Source: Amphibalanus amphitrite | Lineage: Eukaryota; Arthropoda; Thecostraca; Balanomorpha; Balanidae | Assembly: GCF_019059575.1 (NCBI RefSeq) | Contig: NW_024881782.1 | Location: 509,001 to 573,000 of the forward strand | Direction: 5' to 3' | DNA: 64,000 bases | In this document: piece after piece, positions 50,990 through 62,428 of the stretch | How the letters are laid out: each line of letters opens with the position of its first letter | How positions within the stretch are numbered: the stretch's first letter is position 1 | Program-made: the position numbers and the translations under genes | Notes under the pieces: generated by a model | Databases searched by the model: none | What the model was told of the DNA's origin: nothing | The model's input: only the letters and a program-made list of their open reading frames with translations

Positions 50990-52054
50990 TCAATGCCGGC
51001 TGCGGCTGTCGGAGACCTCGTCCAGCTGAAGGTCGGGATGGCGCCAACTGTTGTCCGAAGGACGCTTCACCGATGGGCCGCCCTCCAAAGACGGTCTCTT
51101 CGAAACAGAGAAGGCTGGCACCATCAGCTGCTCGGGCTGCACCTGCCGCGCGAAGCCCAGGAAGCCCAGGTGCTCCTGACAGAAGGTGTCGAAGGCCCTG
51201 CGCAGTGACACGTTGTTCATGCCGTACACCCAGGTCTCAGCTCCAAGGGACACGATGCGGACGAAGTGGATGGCTGTCGACACCAGAGGTATGTAGTACC
51301 ACCTGGCGCTCACTCTCATGCCCGCTCCGATGATGTCTAGCGCTATGAACAGGATGATCACCTTGGCGATTTTATACATCGACTTGAAGCGACGCAAGAA
51401 GAATGCGCTGCTGGCCGTTCCCGACTCGCCGCGCTCTTCGATGGCCCTTCTCTGGCGAACCCCGACCAGGCTGGCGTAGATGAAGATGATTCCAGAGATG
51501 GTGGACGTGACAAACAGGCCGCCCTCCCAGATGAAGCTGTAGACACTGGGAACTAGCTCCCAGCGACAGTCGGTGCCCACTTCGTTCAGCCAGCCGTGCT
51601 TCAGGCCGTACTCGTACGTATTCTCCAGCTGCAGAGACGAGCACACGACGCCGATCAGCAGGTTGATCAGCATCATGATCCAGGGCGCAATCAGCATCGG
51701 TTGCAACCAGTCGTCCATCACCTGATGGTAGTGTAGCGGCAGCACCACCGCGATCAGCATGTCCAGAGCGACCAGGAGCTGGGCGCTCTTCACCTGCCAC
51801 GACGTGCCCAGTACTAGGTACTGGAGGGTCACACAGACTGGCTGCGGCACCGGCGGTGGGAAGACCACGTCGGCCAGCCCGATCACCACCATCATAAAAC
51901 CGAACAGGACATCTCCCACGGAGAGGTTAGCAACGAGCAACGCCACGGGCTCGTCCCACATGGATCTGTTCAGGCCGACGACAACGACGTTGACCGAACA
52001 GTTGAGCATCAGCAGAATGCCGACGACGACTTTGCCCAAGTGACGCACCCGCAT
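50990..52054 (-). CDS. Rhodopsin-like 7TM receptor homologue, single exon, altered DRY/NPxxY
   Basis: An uninterrupted 354-codon ORF with seven hydrophobic segments: about 8-28, 36-64, 78-106, 119-138, 171-197, 226-249 and 259-280. Class A features present: N18/N22 in TM1, VANLSVGD in TM2 (the LAxxD position), Cys74 before TM3 and Cys163 in loop 2, Trp125 in TM4. Key motifs are changed: TM3 ends LDMLIAVVLPLHY, so the DRY Arg is Met, and TM7 has ETWVYGMNN in place of NPxxY. There is no Lys in TM7, so it is not a light-sensing opsin. The tail (300-354) is Ser- and Arg-rich. Only seven residues precede TM1 and an in-frame TGA lies five codons upstream. A 5' exon joined at the GGCAG just before the ATG is therefore possible. 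Ligand and G-protein coupling are unknown. Confidence 0.8.
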   Translation of the reverse strand: MRVRHLGKVVVGILLMLNCSVNVVVVGLNRSMWDEPVALLVANLSVGDVLFGFMMVVIGLADVVFPPPVPQPVCVTLQYLVLGTSWQVKSAQLLVALDMLIAVVLPLHYHQVMDDWLQPMLIAPWIMMLINLLIGVVCSSLQLENTYEYGLKHGWLNEVGTDCRWELVPSVYSFIWEGGLFVTSTISGIIFIYASLVGVRQRRAIEERGESGTASSAFFLRRFKSMYKIAKVIILFIALDIIGAGMRVSARWYYIPLVSTAIHFVRIVSLGAETWVYGMNNVSLRRAFDTFCQEHLGFLGFARQVQPEQLMVPAFSVSKRPSLEGGPSVKRPSDNSWRHPDLQLDEVSDSRSRH

Positions 52055-52397
52055 ATCTGCCTTACGTCAAGGACTGATACTGTCCTCACCTGAACTTCTC
52101 CTCTAGCTGGGAACCTGCGTTCTTCGGGGCAAACCTCCGTTGTGCTGCGACAATCTCAGGAGAGGGATGTTTTTATTCACATGACAGCCAATCGTTAGGA
52201 TATCACTTTTCAGTAGGTATACATCCGGGATGAGTACATGTGCTTTGCCGGGAGATAGTTGCAGCATTTACCACAATTGCTGCTCGTGAAGTATCATCTT
52301 CGTCTCATATTAGAGCAAGTTTAGGTTCTTAGAGTCTAACTAACTGTCAGAATAATTGGCAATATTGGCAAATTTTATGTAAGAATTCTGCTGCTAT
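52055..52397. other. 5' flank of the 7TM gene
   Basis: AT-rich sequence between the receptor ORF and the 42-bp minisatellite. A possible splice acceptor (AAGGCAG) abuts the ATG on the minus strand. No clear TATA box or further exon was identified. Confidence 0.4.
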
Positions 52398-52431
52398 TTG
52401 ATTCTCGCAATCAGACTTGTGCCGGGATCAA

Positions 52432-52945
52432 AAATCAAGATCCAGGATCCTCAAGGTCCCACGGCAAATTCAATTTTTAGAATCCAAGGTTTCCAAGGTC
52501 CAACGGCAAATTCAATTCCTAGAATCCAAGGTTTCCAAGGTCCCACGGCAAATTCAATTTCTAGAATCAAGGTTTCCAAGGTCCCACGGCAAACTCAATT
52601 TCTAGAATCCAAGGTTTCCAAGGTCCCACGGCAAATTCAATTTCTAGAATCCAAGGTTTCCAAGGTCCCATAGCAAGTATACTTTGCAGGGTCCACAGTC
52701 CCCAAGGTCCCACGACAAGAATGCATTGCAGGATCCACAGTCCCCAAGGTCCCACGACAAGAATGCATTGCAGGATCCACAGTCCCTAGGGTCCCACGAC
52801 AAGTGTGAATTTCAGGATCCACAGTCCCCAAGGTCCCATGACAAGAACACACTTCAGAGTTCAGGGTCCACAGTCGTCGAGGTCCCACGGCAAGAATACA
52901 TCTCAGGATCCAAAGTATTCAGGGTCCCACAACAAGAACTTAAAC
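52432..52945. repeat. 42-bp minisatellite array, first block
   Basis: About twelve units with the core CCAAGGTCCCACGGCAA. Two subtypes are seen: one with ATTCAATTTCTAGAATC (52,440-52,670), the other with GAATGCATTGCAGGATCC (52,680-52,945). The period is a multiple of three, so several frames stay open and encode 14-residue peptide repeats. Confidence 0.93.
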
Positions 52946-53541
52946 AAACTAACATTCTGATGAGCAGACTTACTTCTAAATATTCTGCCAACAGATGCCC
53001 AGCAACATTGAAAGGGGCAGAACCTATGCAAACCTGTGGACTGTGGTGGTTTTATCGTTAACCAACATAGGTAGGGGGAGCTTCAACACAAGTTAAAAAT
53101 GAATCATAATATCAATCTCTCCTTCTTTAACCTGACAAATTCATGAAAAAATATAGGTAGGTAATAGGTACCTTGCAATTTGTATTGTCATACTCGTGTC
53201 CCTTTCAATTCAATCTTACCTTATCAGTAGGAATGTAGGATAGCACCTTACAGTTATTGAAGACAAACATTCAAGTATTCTTTCAGGCAATATAAAAAAA
53301 AACAGAAATAAAGCCTACAGGCTTCATAGAAATGGAAAAGTTGAATTGGATAGGTATATGCTTTCAATTTTCTGCACATTCAGTTACATAATACCTAGGA
53401 TAAAAAGTAAAATATGTTCTAAGTCATGTTTGCGCGAGCGCTCACAGAAAAACTGCTCGACTAAGCCAATAGAATTCGAGTATCAGCGAGCGCAAACCTT
53501 ACTTACTGTTCATTCACATTAGATTGAAGGCTCTGAACAAA
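52946..53541. other. AT-rich spacer, nothing recognised
   Basis: Unique AT-rich DNA with no long ORF. Confidence 0.5.
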
Positions 53542-53839
53542 ATTCCATTTGACAATTTTTCGTCAGCCGGTTATTCGTCGGCAGATTTTCGTCTGACTTT
53601 TTCGTCTTGCATTTTTTCGTCTGTTCGAATTAATTTGGTGCATTTTTCGTCTGAGTATTTTTCTGTCCGGCATTTTTTTCGTCTGGACGAGGCGGAAAAT
53701 GTCCTTATGAAAATAATGCGCGGACTTAAAAATGCACAGACGAACAAATGCATAGACGAAAGTCTGCGGACGAAAATCTGCAGACGAAAAATTGTCCGAC
53801 GAAAACCTGCTAAACGAAAAAGTTGAACTGTCATGGAAT
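53542..53839. mobile_element. Palindromic MITE with TTTTCGTC motif clusters
   Basis: The left half has seven TTCGTC words, mostly within runs of T. The right half has five GACGAA words plus one AACGAAAAAG. Ends are ATTCCAT and ATGGAAT. The two halves form a loose, interrupted inverted repeat of about 300 bp. No target duplication was settled and no transposase is present. Confidence 0.65.
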
Positions 53840-54236
53840 CATTGCTTAATGCTTATATTGCTCATTGCTCAATGGTGATTTGATGAATTGCAAAACAAAT
53901 AAGTTTGACACTTACTTGGTCAGTGGGTAGCTTCCAAGTAGCTTCAAGCCCGGCATATCACAACCCAGAAAATATGTGAGGTGAGATTAGAAAAGAACTT
54001 TCCAAACCACCACTGTCCACTGTTTGACAGTTTCATAATCCATGTTCATTGATAATGTAAAAAGCTACCATGTCTCTTGTTCCAGTTCTGCCTCACAGCC
54101 ATGGCAACGATTTTGCTCTATATATGTCTACACAGTCTGGTTCGTTCTCTTCGTGTACGGTGTAGCTATCTAGCCCCTTGCAGCTGGTCGCTCAACCATA
54201 GATGTTTATTGAAGTGCTTACAGACAAAACCTAGTG
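53840..54236. other. AT-rich spacer, nothing recognised
   Basis: No ORF or repeat with support. Confidence 0.45.
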
Positions 54237-54790
54237 CAGGGTCCTTAGTGGCCCATGTGCAACATAAACCTCATGGTCCAGCTTCCAGGATTCTTGAGGT
54301 CCCTTAACAAAATGATGGTGTAGGTCCAGACCGTTCTCCTAAGATCCCATGACAAATAATAAAACTGGTACTGAAGGTCTGCATTCTGCAGGGTCTTGCA
54401 GCATACCAAAATTTTGAGGTCCTAACCTCTGGGTTTCCATGGTTTTACGGCATATGAAATGTTGAGGTCCTGGGTTTCTAAGGTCTCATGTCACATGAAA
54501 TGTTGATGTCCTGGGATTCCAAGGTCTCACGGCATATGCAAATGTTGAGGTCCTGGGATTCCAAGGTCTCGCGACATATGCAAATGTTGAGGTCCTGGGA
54601 TTCCAAGGTCTCGCGGCATATGGATGCTTTAAGGTCCTGGGATTCCAAGGTCTCGCGGCATATGGATGTTTTAAGGTCCTGGGTTTCCAAGGTCTCGCGA
54701 CAAAAATGACAATGCAAGGTCCAGGATCCATCAAGGTCCCAGACCTTGGACTCTGCGAACCCTGGATCTCGGATCTTTTTGGGACCTTGG
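54237..54790. repeat. 42-bp minisatellite array, second block
   Basis: The best units (54,465-54,720) are 42 bp with core GGGATTCCAAGGTCTCRCGR followed by CATATGCAAATGTTGAGGTC. Outer units are decayed. Same period, core and orientation as the block at 52.4 kb. Confidence 0.9.
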
Positions 54791-55197
54791 CACAAGTCTG
54801 CTCGCAATTAGGCATATCCCTGTTACAATTAAGCAAAATCACACCGTCTTAGGTCGTCGCAATTTCGAGTATGTATCATACAAATTACACACATTACCTA
54901 TAATGCACCAATCACGTTCAGAGCCTAGCAGTTTGTAAAGCAGCATCTATGACTTTGGATCTCGTATTCGACCATGCTAATGGAAATTCGCCGGAACCGA
55001 GATCGCATGATGAATGATGATGAAATTTAGGAATCTGAACTACAAGACACTAGGACCCCGTGGTCTAAAACCACCCCAGGTCAATATCATTCCATGGATG
55101 ACATTTTGCTTGATTAAAATAGGCGATCATCTAAACGTGTGGAACCATTTACAGCTGCTCGTAAAACGCTTGCTTGAAGATGTAGAAAAAAGAGAAG
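54791..55197. other. Unique spacer before the receptor fragment
   Basis: AT-rich, no receptor-like sequence. The homology to the 7TM gene begins abruptly at about 55,198. Confidence 0.5.
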
Positions 55198-55485
55198 TCA
55201 GCCATCCACTTCGTCCGCATCGTGTCCATCGGAGCTGAGACCTGGGTGTACGTCATGAACAACGTGTCACTGCGCAGGGCCTTCGACACCTTCTGTCAGG
55301 AGCACCTGGGTTTCCTGGGCTTCGTGCGGCAGGTGCAGCCCGAGCAGCTGATGGTGCGGGCCTTCTCCGTTTCGAAGAGACCGTCTCTGGAGGGCGGCCG
55401 ATCGGTGAAGCGTCCTTCGGACAACAGTTGGCGCCATCCCGACCTCCAGCTGGACGAGGTCTGCGACAGCCGTAGCCGATATTAA
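55198..55485 (+). pseudogene. Truncated duplicate of the 7TM receptor C-terminus
   Basis: The frame reads AIHFVRIVSIGAETWVY and matches residues 261-354 of the receptor at 50,990-52,054 with about eight substitutions (e.g. G279V, A302V, P313R, P327R, S348C, H354Y) and no stop or frameshift before its TAA. Homology extends about 40 bp past the stop (GAAACATCAACAGGAC). TM1-TM6 are missing, so it cannot encode a receptor by itself. It lies in the opposite orientation to the parent. The preserved frame suggests a recent copy. Confidence 0.85.
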
Positions 55486-55529
55486 GAAACATCAACAGGA
55501 CCCCATGAACGTCAAGAGGAAATGTAAAC

Positions 55530-58500
55530 CTATACTTATAGTTGTCTGATTTTCCAGATCATCATTAGGTATCAAGCGCACAGGCTACCTAGAAGAAGTG
55601 ATTCTACGCAGTAAATAGTTGATAAGACAGACAATGTTTGTTCCAATCGCCCGTATCTAGATGTTCACGTTCTAGCCATTGTGTATGTCGGCTGTTGATG
55701 GGAGGGGAGGGATAGCGTTTCCTCTCGAGAGCGCCGAGTCAAGAGAACGTCTGTGACTCTGGATAAATCGCTGTGTTGTCGTTACATGATGTAGAGTTGC
55801 CGCTGGTAGCGACTGTATGGTATGATTTTTTGTTGTTGTTTTGTTTTGATTACTGAATCGTGTGTGAGACAATAAAGCGATAAAAAAGAAAATAGATGTT
55901 CACGTACGGTGTGGATAAAAATGTCAGCGTTTGCGCCGGAACTCTGCCGCGAACCGCGAGCACCTGCGGCTGAAGCTCAGGTGGGTTTATGTTTCCTTCT
56001 ATAGATAGTTTATTATACAAGACAATTACAACGATCGTGAGACGTGGACTTTGAGGTACATATGATATACATATGCACTCAACTCGCCAATGCACTCAAC
56101 GCAGGATGTTGGATGGCCTAGTGCGTTCGGAAATGCAAATTTTCCAGAAATATTCCCACAGCCCATGAAAAAATATTCGGAAAACCTTTCCATGTGGCTC
56201 TTTCCTGGGGCATCGAACGGATTCTGCGACGGCCCGCCCGCATGCGCACTCATTCTGCATATAACTGGCTGGAAACATTCAGCTGAGCTTTGTCTCGCTT
56301 CGGCGTGTGATTCGGCGTCCGCCAATACGTAATGTCACACGCCGAATTACTGTTTTGCCAAATCTCGGCCGCCGAATGGCTTAGCCTGCGGACGCCTTTA
56401 GTATACCGGTATGGAGATGTATAACATACATTACCTATACCTATATTACATTACATACCTATGTTACATACCTAAACCTATGTAGTATCAAATCTGTGTA
56501 GGTGCATGGAGCCTGGAGGTCTAAGCAGGAAGGAGCATGTAACAAACGCCATTGCTACTCTGCATGTAGGTACATTGAAGTTGTCTTGAACAATTGCAAC
56601 TAAAGCCAATCCACAAAATAATGCATTGGCAGTTCGACGATCTCATCACCACGAATAATACTCAGCCTTAGCCATGCTGCTTGCTAAACGCAACCACAGG
56701 CTACCAGTCATCCATGTTTCTCTTTACCGAGTGTGACGCCGGCTGGTGACACATTCCACCGTGTGCCGAGCTGTTCCGGTGTGACCCGACCGTCGCGGTG
56801 GGTGACACAGTGGTGGCCCCTGAACGGGGATTACCCGCTCGCCGTCCCGCGGGAGAGAGTTCCGGTGGTCCCATGTCCGACCCACCACCACCGCTGAGGA
56901 CGTGTCCTGGCGTTAGACGGCTGAGGCTGAGGTCACGTCATATGTGCACGTCATGTAAATATATACCTATATGCAGCGTTTCCCCACGGGTCGTGAGTAA
57001 ACCGGGTTTTCCAGCGGGAAGTGGCAAATCAGTTCCTGTGGATTGTTTCAGGCTGCATCTTGCGAGGTGAACGCTTACTAGCTGCCAACTTCCGATTTGA
57101 CGGGCTCAGGCAACGAAAATAAACGATTCTGTCCCTGTAATGAACTGATGTGTAGTCTTGACAAAAAGGTTTGCGAGACATGCATGTTGACGTACATAGT
57201 GTGCATTTGGTGGGACCTCGACTCCATTCCAAGTCCGGAAAGATTTTAGTAATTTGTTTATTTAAAACCATGACAGGTAGACAGCTATATAAGTAAATGA
57301 CATAAGATGGTTTCATTTCAAATTCAAGGTACTATCTTAAATAAAACGGATCAAATTCGTTTATCAATTAAACCTTTCCAGCTACAAAAGAAGCTGTAAA
57401 GGTTTTCAAAAGTAGCTGTAGTTTCATCAAAACATTGAGTTTAAAACATTTTCTCGTCTGTTTTCTCTCATGCTTTCTTTTCGGAGACCAAATCGTTTTG
57501 CTTTTCTGATCGCGAAACTTTGTTAAGATCCGTTAAGGCTGTGTGCTGAAATTAACGTCTATTCATTCCTTTGATATTGTGCTCATGCTAGTTGCTACTG
57601 GCGTGGGCAATGCTCAATGGCCAAGCTAAACTTCACTACCTATCCATGTATGCCTATTGCCTAAGCAGTAATCGCCACGCAATCTCAGAATGTGGATCGC
57701 TCATATTGTTCAATATGATTTTATGCTTTACGGCTAGACATCTTAGGTCAAAGTAGGACGCTTTTCGTCAGCTTACTAGTCGTTAATTATTTTCATTGTT
57801 TGTTTTCCTGTTATACGAGTTTATGTTACCTGTTATGTTTGTTTTCTTCGTACATTGTTCGTGCTGTACTGTCGCAGTATAGTTCAGAAGCCATGGCTCA
57901 ATCTATGAAAAGGATACGCTCATGATAAAAAGGTGCCTAAGGTAGGTGCAGAGCTAAGTGGTCAGCTTCGCTTCGGTTATTTGTTGCCGCTGAATATCCT
58001 GCCGACAAATATGTATAGGTATGCTCGCGATAAACATATCGGACACGGAAGGTTAGTAACGGGGTGCGAAAAAAACACTACAGGCGTAGCAGAAATTTAT
58101 AAGTTTTTTTTTGTTCAAACTAGCTGGCCTGTTCAGCATTTACAGCCATCTCAGCACTTACTTGAGATGACAAACAAGTCGTGGTGCCAAAGAAATACCA
58201 ACAGTGAGCATGACGCAACATAAAGGTTGGTGCCTACAGCTGCTTCAGGACTTGGCGTGGCAAGTCTACCGAGAGTTTTCATGCTATACATAGTGCAGAG
58301 TTATTTGGCAAGAGCTTGCTGAAGATCACCGCTTCATGAATAATTTGTGAGAAGGAGGCCACTCTGCTCTATCACGCAGCATGCTTTGCAGTGCAAAGCG
58401 GGCCATTCTGCTAAAACCAAACATTGTCCGTTTCCCACGAGCTGCGGCGTCATCCCGTCTCCAGCGTTATGCGTGGGCCGTGCACGCACATCGCTCGTGC

Positions 58501-59018
58501 AAGGCGGTGCCGGCCACTGGCGTACTCCAGACGGCCGTCACGACAGTGGCGCGGCGTCACGCCCCGTCACGAGCCCATGACGCCGCTGAGCCGCCGATCG
58601 TGCCGCCATCGGTGACGTGCGCTCTCCAGTCGGCGTCGGCGCCCGCCGGCGGCGGCAGACGACCCGACCGGTCCCCGACACCCGCTCCCCCCGAGAGGCC
58701 AGCGCCGGCCAAAGTCCACACAGGCCCGCGGCGGTCACGGTGCAGCAAAGCGCCTAATTTGTCACAGCCACTTACCGACTGTTTTTGTGGCCGCGGTAAG
58801 CCGAGGTGACGGTTTAGACTTTCATACAGAGGAGACGGATTCCAGCTGCTATTATGCATTACAATGACTCGCGACAAAAGAGAAGAGTACCTATTTAAGA
58901 ATTAAAACTTGTGAAACAGGCCCTTAGCCATGCTTAGTTTCCTTAGTTTCCCCGTGGTCGTAGATGTCAGATGACTGACGCCTATACTGGAGCCTACTGG
59001 CCTTCTGGGATACGGACT
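55530..59018. other. Intergenic, no supported gene
   Basis: AT-rich DNA with a 12-bp inverted repeat (TTCGGCGTGTGA / TCACACGCCGAA, 56,299-56,346), a CpG-rich patch at 56,720-56,950, and a strongly GC/CpG-rich patch at 58,430-58,800 with open frames on both strands but no recognisable domain. The last could be an exon or promoter of an unseen gene; this is not supported further. Confidence 0.4.
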
Positions 59019-59962
59019 TTAACCCTCGCCCATGTAGGGGGGGGGTTGGTGCAACCCCCCCTGAGGTTTTTCGAAAATAGCGCAAAAACGGCGGCGCGCA
59101 GCGCCGCCAAATTTTGGGTACCTTATGGGGCAAACCTTGCGCATCTTTTAATAAAAAAATTTGACCGGGTCATGTCAGGTCACGGAGTTATGACGTCACA
59201 AAGGGAACAGCCTCAGGCCGGATTTTCACAAACTGAGTGCCAACGCCCGAGGTTTCCTGCCGGTGGTACGGACATCGGTTGATGGATCGTGATGAAACTT
59301 CCCATGCATGTTGGGGCAAGTATTGGCTATCATATGGTATAAGAAACTTGACCGGGTCAGGTCAGGTCACGGAGCTATGACGTCACAAGAGGAACAGCGT
59401 CCGGTACTATTTTTGAAAAGCGCCCGAACCACTATTTTGCTAATTCTTGTCACCTCAATGGGAATATGCAGCAATATTAGCTTCTATAGGGAGCAAATGG
59501 ACATCCCAAATCCAAAAATAGAATCAGATTTCAAAAATTTAAATTTTGATTTTTCGAATTTCTGCCGCCGACTGTGACCTTGCCGACTTCCGGCGCTCCC
59601 AACGCGCCATTTTTAGAGCTAGGGAAACGAAATACATACCAAACGATAGAGATTTGATCAAGGAACACGATAGTGAAGGTTTCAAGTCGATATATCCCAC
59701 CGTTTTGCCGCAATCGCCGCGGAAAATTTGAAAAAGTCTATTTTTCCGAAAATTTGACCTTTGACCGGTCAAAAGTAGGTCAAATGTTGACCTAGGACCA
59801 AAAAATATACCACCAATCGCGAGATCTCGGCGAGAGCAATCCGTTGGTCTTTTCCGCTAAGCTCTACGACGCTCCGTTTTCAAACGCCAAGGGGGGGTCG
59901 CACCAACCCCCCCCCCCTGCATGGGCGAAGGTGGCAGATCGCCGTTTACGGGCGAGGGTTAA
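59019..59962 (-). mobile_element. TTAA-flanked AGGTCA-rich element, copy C (inverted)
   Basis: The ends are TTAACCCTCGCCCATGTAGG and GGGCGAGGGTTAA, the latter preceded by a spacer and a second CTGCATGGGCG. Paired palindromes are GGGTTGGTGCAACCC and GGGTCGCACCAACCC. The GC hairpin (GGCGGCGCGCAGCGCCGCC) is near the left end and the duplicated terminal motif at the right end, so it is inverted relative to copies A, B and D. No transposase. Confidence 0.85.
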
Positions 59963-60110
59963 ACCGCAATAACACTTGCAAGTCCAACTCTTACGAGCGC
60001 TGGATTTACGAATATTCGGTGGTCAAATGCTGAATGCTGATCACGAATTCGTCACAGAATGGGCCGGGAAAACGTCACTCCATTTTCTCACAAAGGGATC
60101 AATCGCTCTC

Positions 60111-61108
60111 TAACCCGCACCCCGCTGGGAGTCCTGAATTTCCACACCCTGCTGGAAGGGGGGGGGGGTAACATCCTCATTCCTCATTCTAACTCGGCTC
60201 CTGGGCCACGGCCACGTAGCGATACGGAAAAGGCGGCGTTCGAAAGAGTGTAAAAATAATGACAAACTTACTTCGGCCACTTATTTGGTCAGGTCGAAGG
60301 TCAGGTGACAAGAGGTCATTGAGGGTCAAAATTCACCGATTTTCAGGTCGAATGTCGACAAGTTGCAACAAGCCGACGGATAACCCGGAAACTGATACAG
60401 CTACAGTGCCCCGGAAAAGCGCATTTGATAGCCTATTAAAGCTTTATTTGAGCGTTTTCCCAGATTTGACGCAACGTCAATAGTTTTGCCTGAAGTGGGC
60501 GAAAACTGCCAAAATGGATGATTTTTGTCGAAATAGTTCTTTTCTGCAATAACTTTTAACTCAAAACATGCACGGGCTTTCAGTTACCGGCATCGCGTTC
60601 CACTCGTCAAGACGCATCGAATGAACTATGAATTGACCTTGAAAGGCCAACTTGAAAATTTGACCTCAAATAAAAGTCAAGGGCATGGCCTGACCGGAAA
60701 GGCTCATGTTGCATATCAGTCGACCCGTATCGTAGAGCTGAATAGGTAAATATAAGACATTTTCATCGCTCTAGCGTGCCTTTATCAAAAGTTATTCGCC
60801 AAAAGCTGTTAGATACCATTCGTGACCTGAAATGACCCAAGAACATAAACAAGGGGTCATGTGTGTTATTTTCATGTTCAGTGTGTCATAGTTACTTATA
60901 ATTCAGTGTTCTGTGCTTGAAAGTGTTTAGAATGACGTTTGTCCAAGAAAGACGCCTCTCAATTTTCTCCCATTGACTTAGGTAGGTCTGTGATATAAGT
61001 CTGTGATAAAGGTATGATAAAGGTTATAAGTCTGTGACATTACGGTGCACTCCAGAACGGGTGCCGCGCATCGTAAGTACAGTCGTGTACAGGTCCCGCG
61101 GGTTTTAA
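60111..61108 (+). mobile_element. Rearranged AGGTCA-rich element, copy E (close to A)
   Basis: The left end TAACCCGCACCCCGCTGGGA with duplicated ACCCTGCTGGAAGGGG is intact. The interior (60,200-60,985) aligns closely with copy A. After CCCATTGACTTA the sequence changes to unrelated DNA, and only GCGGGTTTTAA at 61,098-61,108 matches the expected right end. The right third is therefore deleted or replaced. Confidence 0.7.
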
Positions 61109-62428
61109 GCGTAGGTTTTGCCTTTCCGGCTATATCTTTTTCGTCTTCAGCTTTTTAGGCCTGAAGATGTGACCGATTTATTCGTATTGCTCCCTCCCAT
61201 GATCATGGAAAAAGGTTTGATCGTATGCCGGCTAGTTTCGGAGAAATTAAAAGAAAACCTCAAAATTCTCCGTTTGGGGCATTCTGACCGCGGCTTCCCT
61301 GCAGTCGCCTATGACTACAGTGGTGCCACCCAACGGGTAGGACGCTGAAACACAGAGGCATGAATGAATCCAGCGCGTGGTGAACGGTGGATAGATGCGG
61401 GACTCGGCAGAGGCTATCACTGCGGCCCGCGCAGGGCGTCCTTGGACAGCGGGCGAGCCTTCGGGCGGTGAGGCCAGAGGTCACGACAGCCGGGCGCTGT
61501 TTGGCATGAAGGGAGGGGAGGCGCTCGCCTTAGCCAGCCTCCCTCGCCTCAGCCAACTCAGCCGGTTTGGTGGTAATGGTGGTGTTGGGGGGGGGGGGGG
61601 GGGCGGCGGCAGGCGAGAGGGGCTAGAACGAACGGGATAAAATAGAATAGAAATGTCGTGCCATGGTCAACTTACAATATTATTTACCTAATAAGCATTT
61701 ATTAACATTACGAATGAACTCACCATATTAAATTGAGAAATATACAGATGTTATTTATCGATGTTACCGTTTACTTTTAATGGAAACCCTACTTTTTATT
61801 AGGGGTAATAAAATGAACCTCTCTCCTTGGTTTGTCCTGAATAACTCGCGAAAATAGTGGCGGATAGCAGCGAAGCTTTCAGTGCCGTAAGTTATTTTTC
61901 TCACCATAAGTAAATAAGTGCCCATGCGGTCAGGAGTCAGAATAAGTTCAGGCCATCTGCAATTGAACGTTTGCACCTACCCTGAAAATTTCATGATCCT
62001 GACCAAAATGACGTCTGGTCTGTGACCAGCTTCTAGAGCCCATTATAGGCAAGAATTCGGCGTGTCAGGTCTCATTAACCGTTCGTTTCTAGACTTAAGA
62101 TTAGAAACGTTCCAACATGTGAAATTGTGTTTGGTCCCTTGTGTCTTATTTGGCCGAGACCAGCGGAGGAACTTGGCCGGTGCCTTCAGGGCTGCTTAAC
62201 TACAAATTTGCCGATCTGCGGAGCGCATGGAGCCAATCTAGCCAGGTTCAAAAGTATCAAAACCACTAGGAATGATATTGCGGCACAGCCAATCTTCAAG
62301 GTTTCCGCGCCCCTAGAATATCTGCTGTTTAGCTGCCGGTTTCCAGTCACATGGCCTAAAGGCGAGGTCACTAGCGATGGAAATGGAAACACGTTGGACA
62401 GGCTAGCTGTGAGAAGGATTAACCCGCG
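61109..62428. other. Intergenic, nothing recognised
   Basis: It contains a poly-G run at 61,588-61,603 in a GC-rich patch (61,420-61,625), then AT-rich DNA. Around 61,980-62,160 there is weak similarity to the interior of the element at 38,503 (GAAAATTTCATGATCCTGACC). No gene is supported. Confidence 0.4.

Noticed and set aside
51372-51800. 142-codon minus-strand ORF inside the 7TM gene
   Set aside because: It is an alternative frame of the receptor ORF, without hydrophobic segments or homology.
50990-52054. Opsin identity for the 7TM protein
   Set aside because: TM7 has no retinal-binding lysine and the DRY and NPxxY motifs are absent. Only a general class A relationship is supported.
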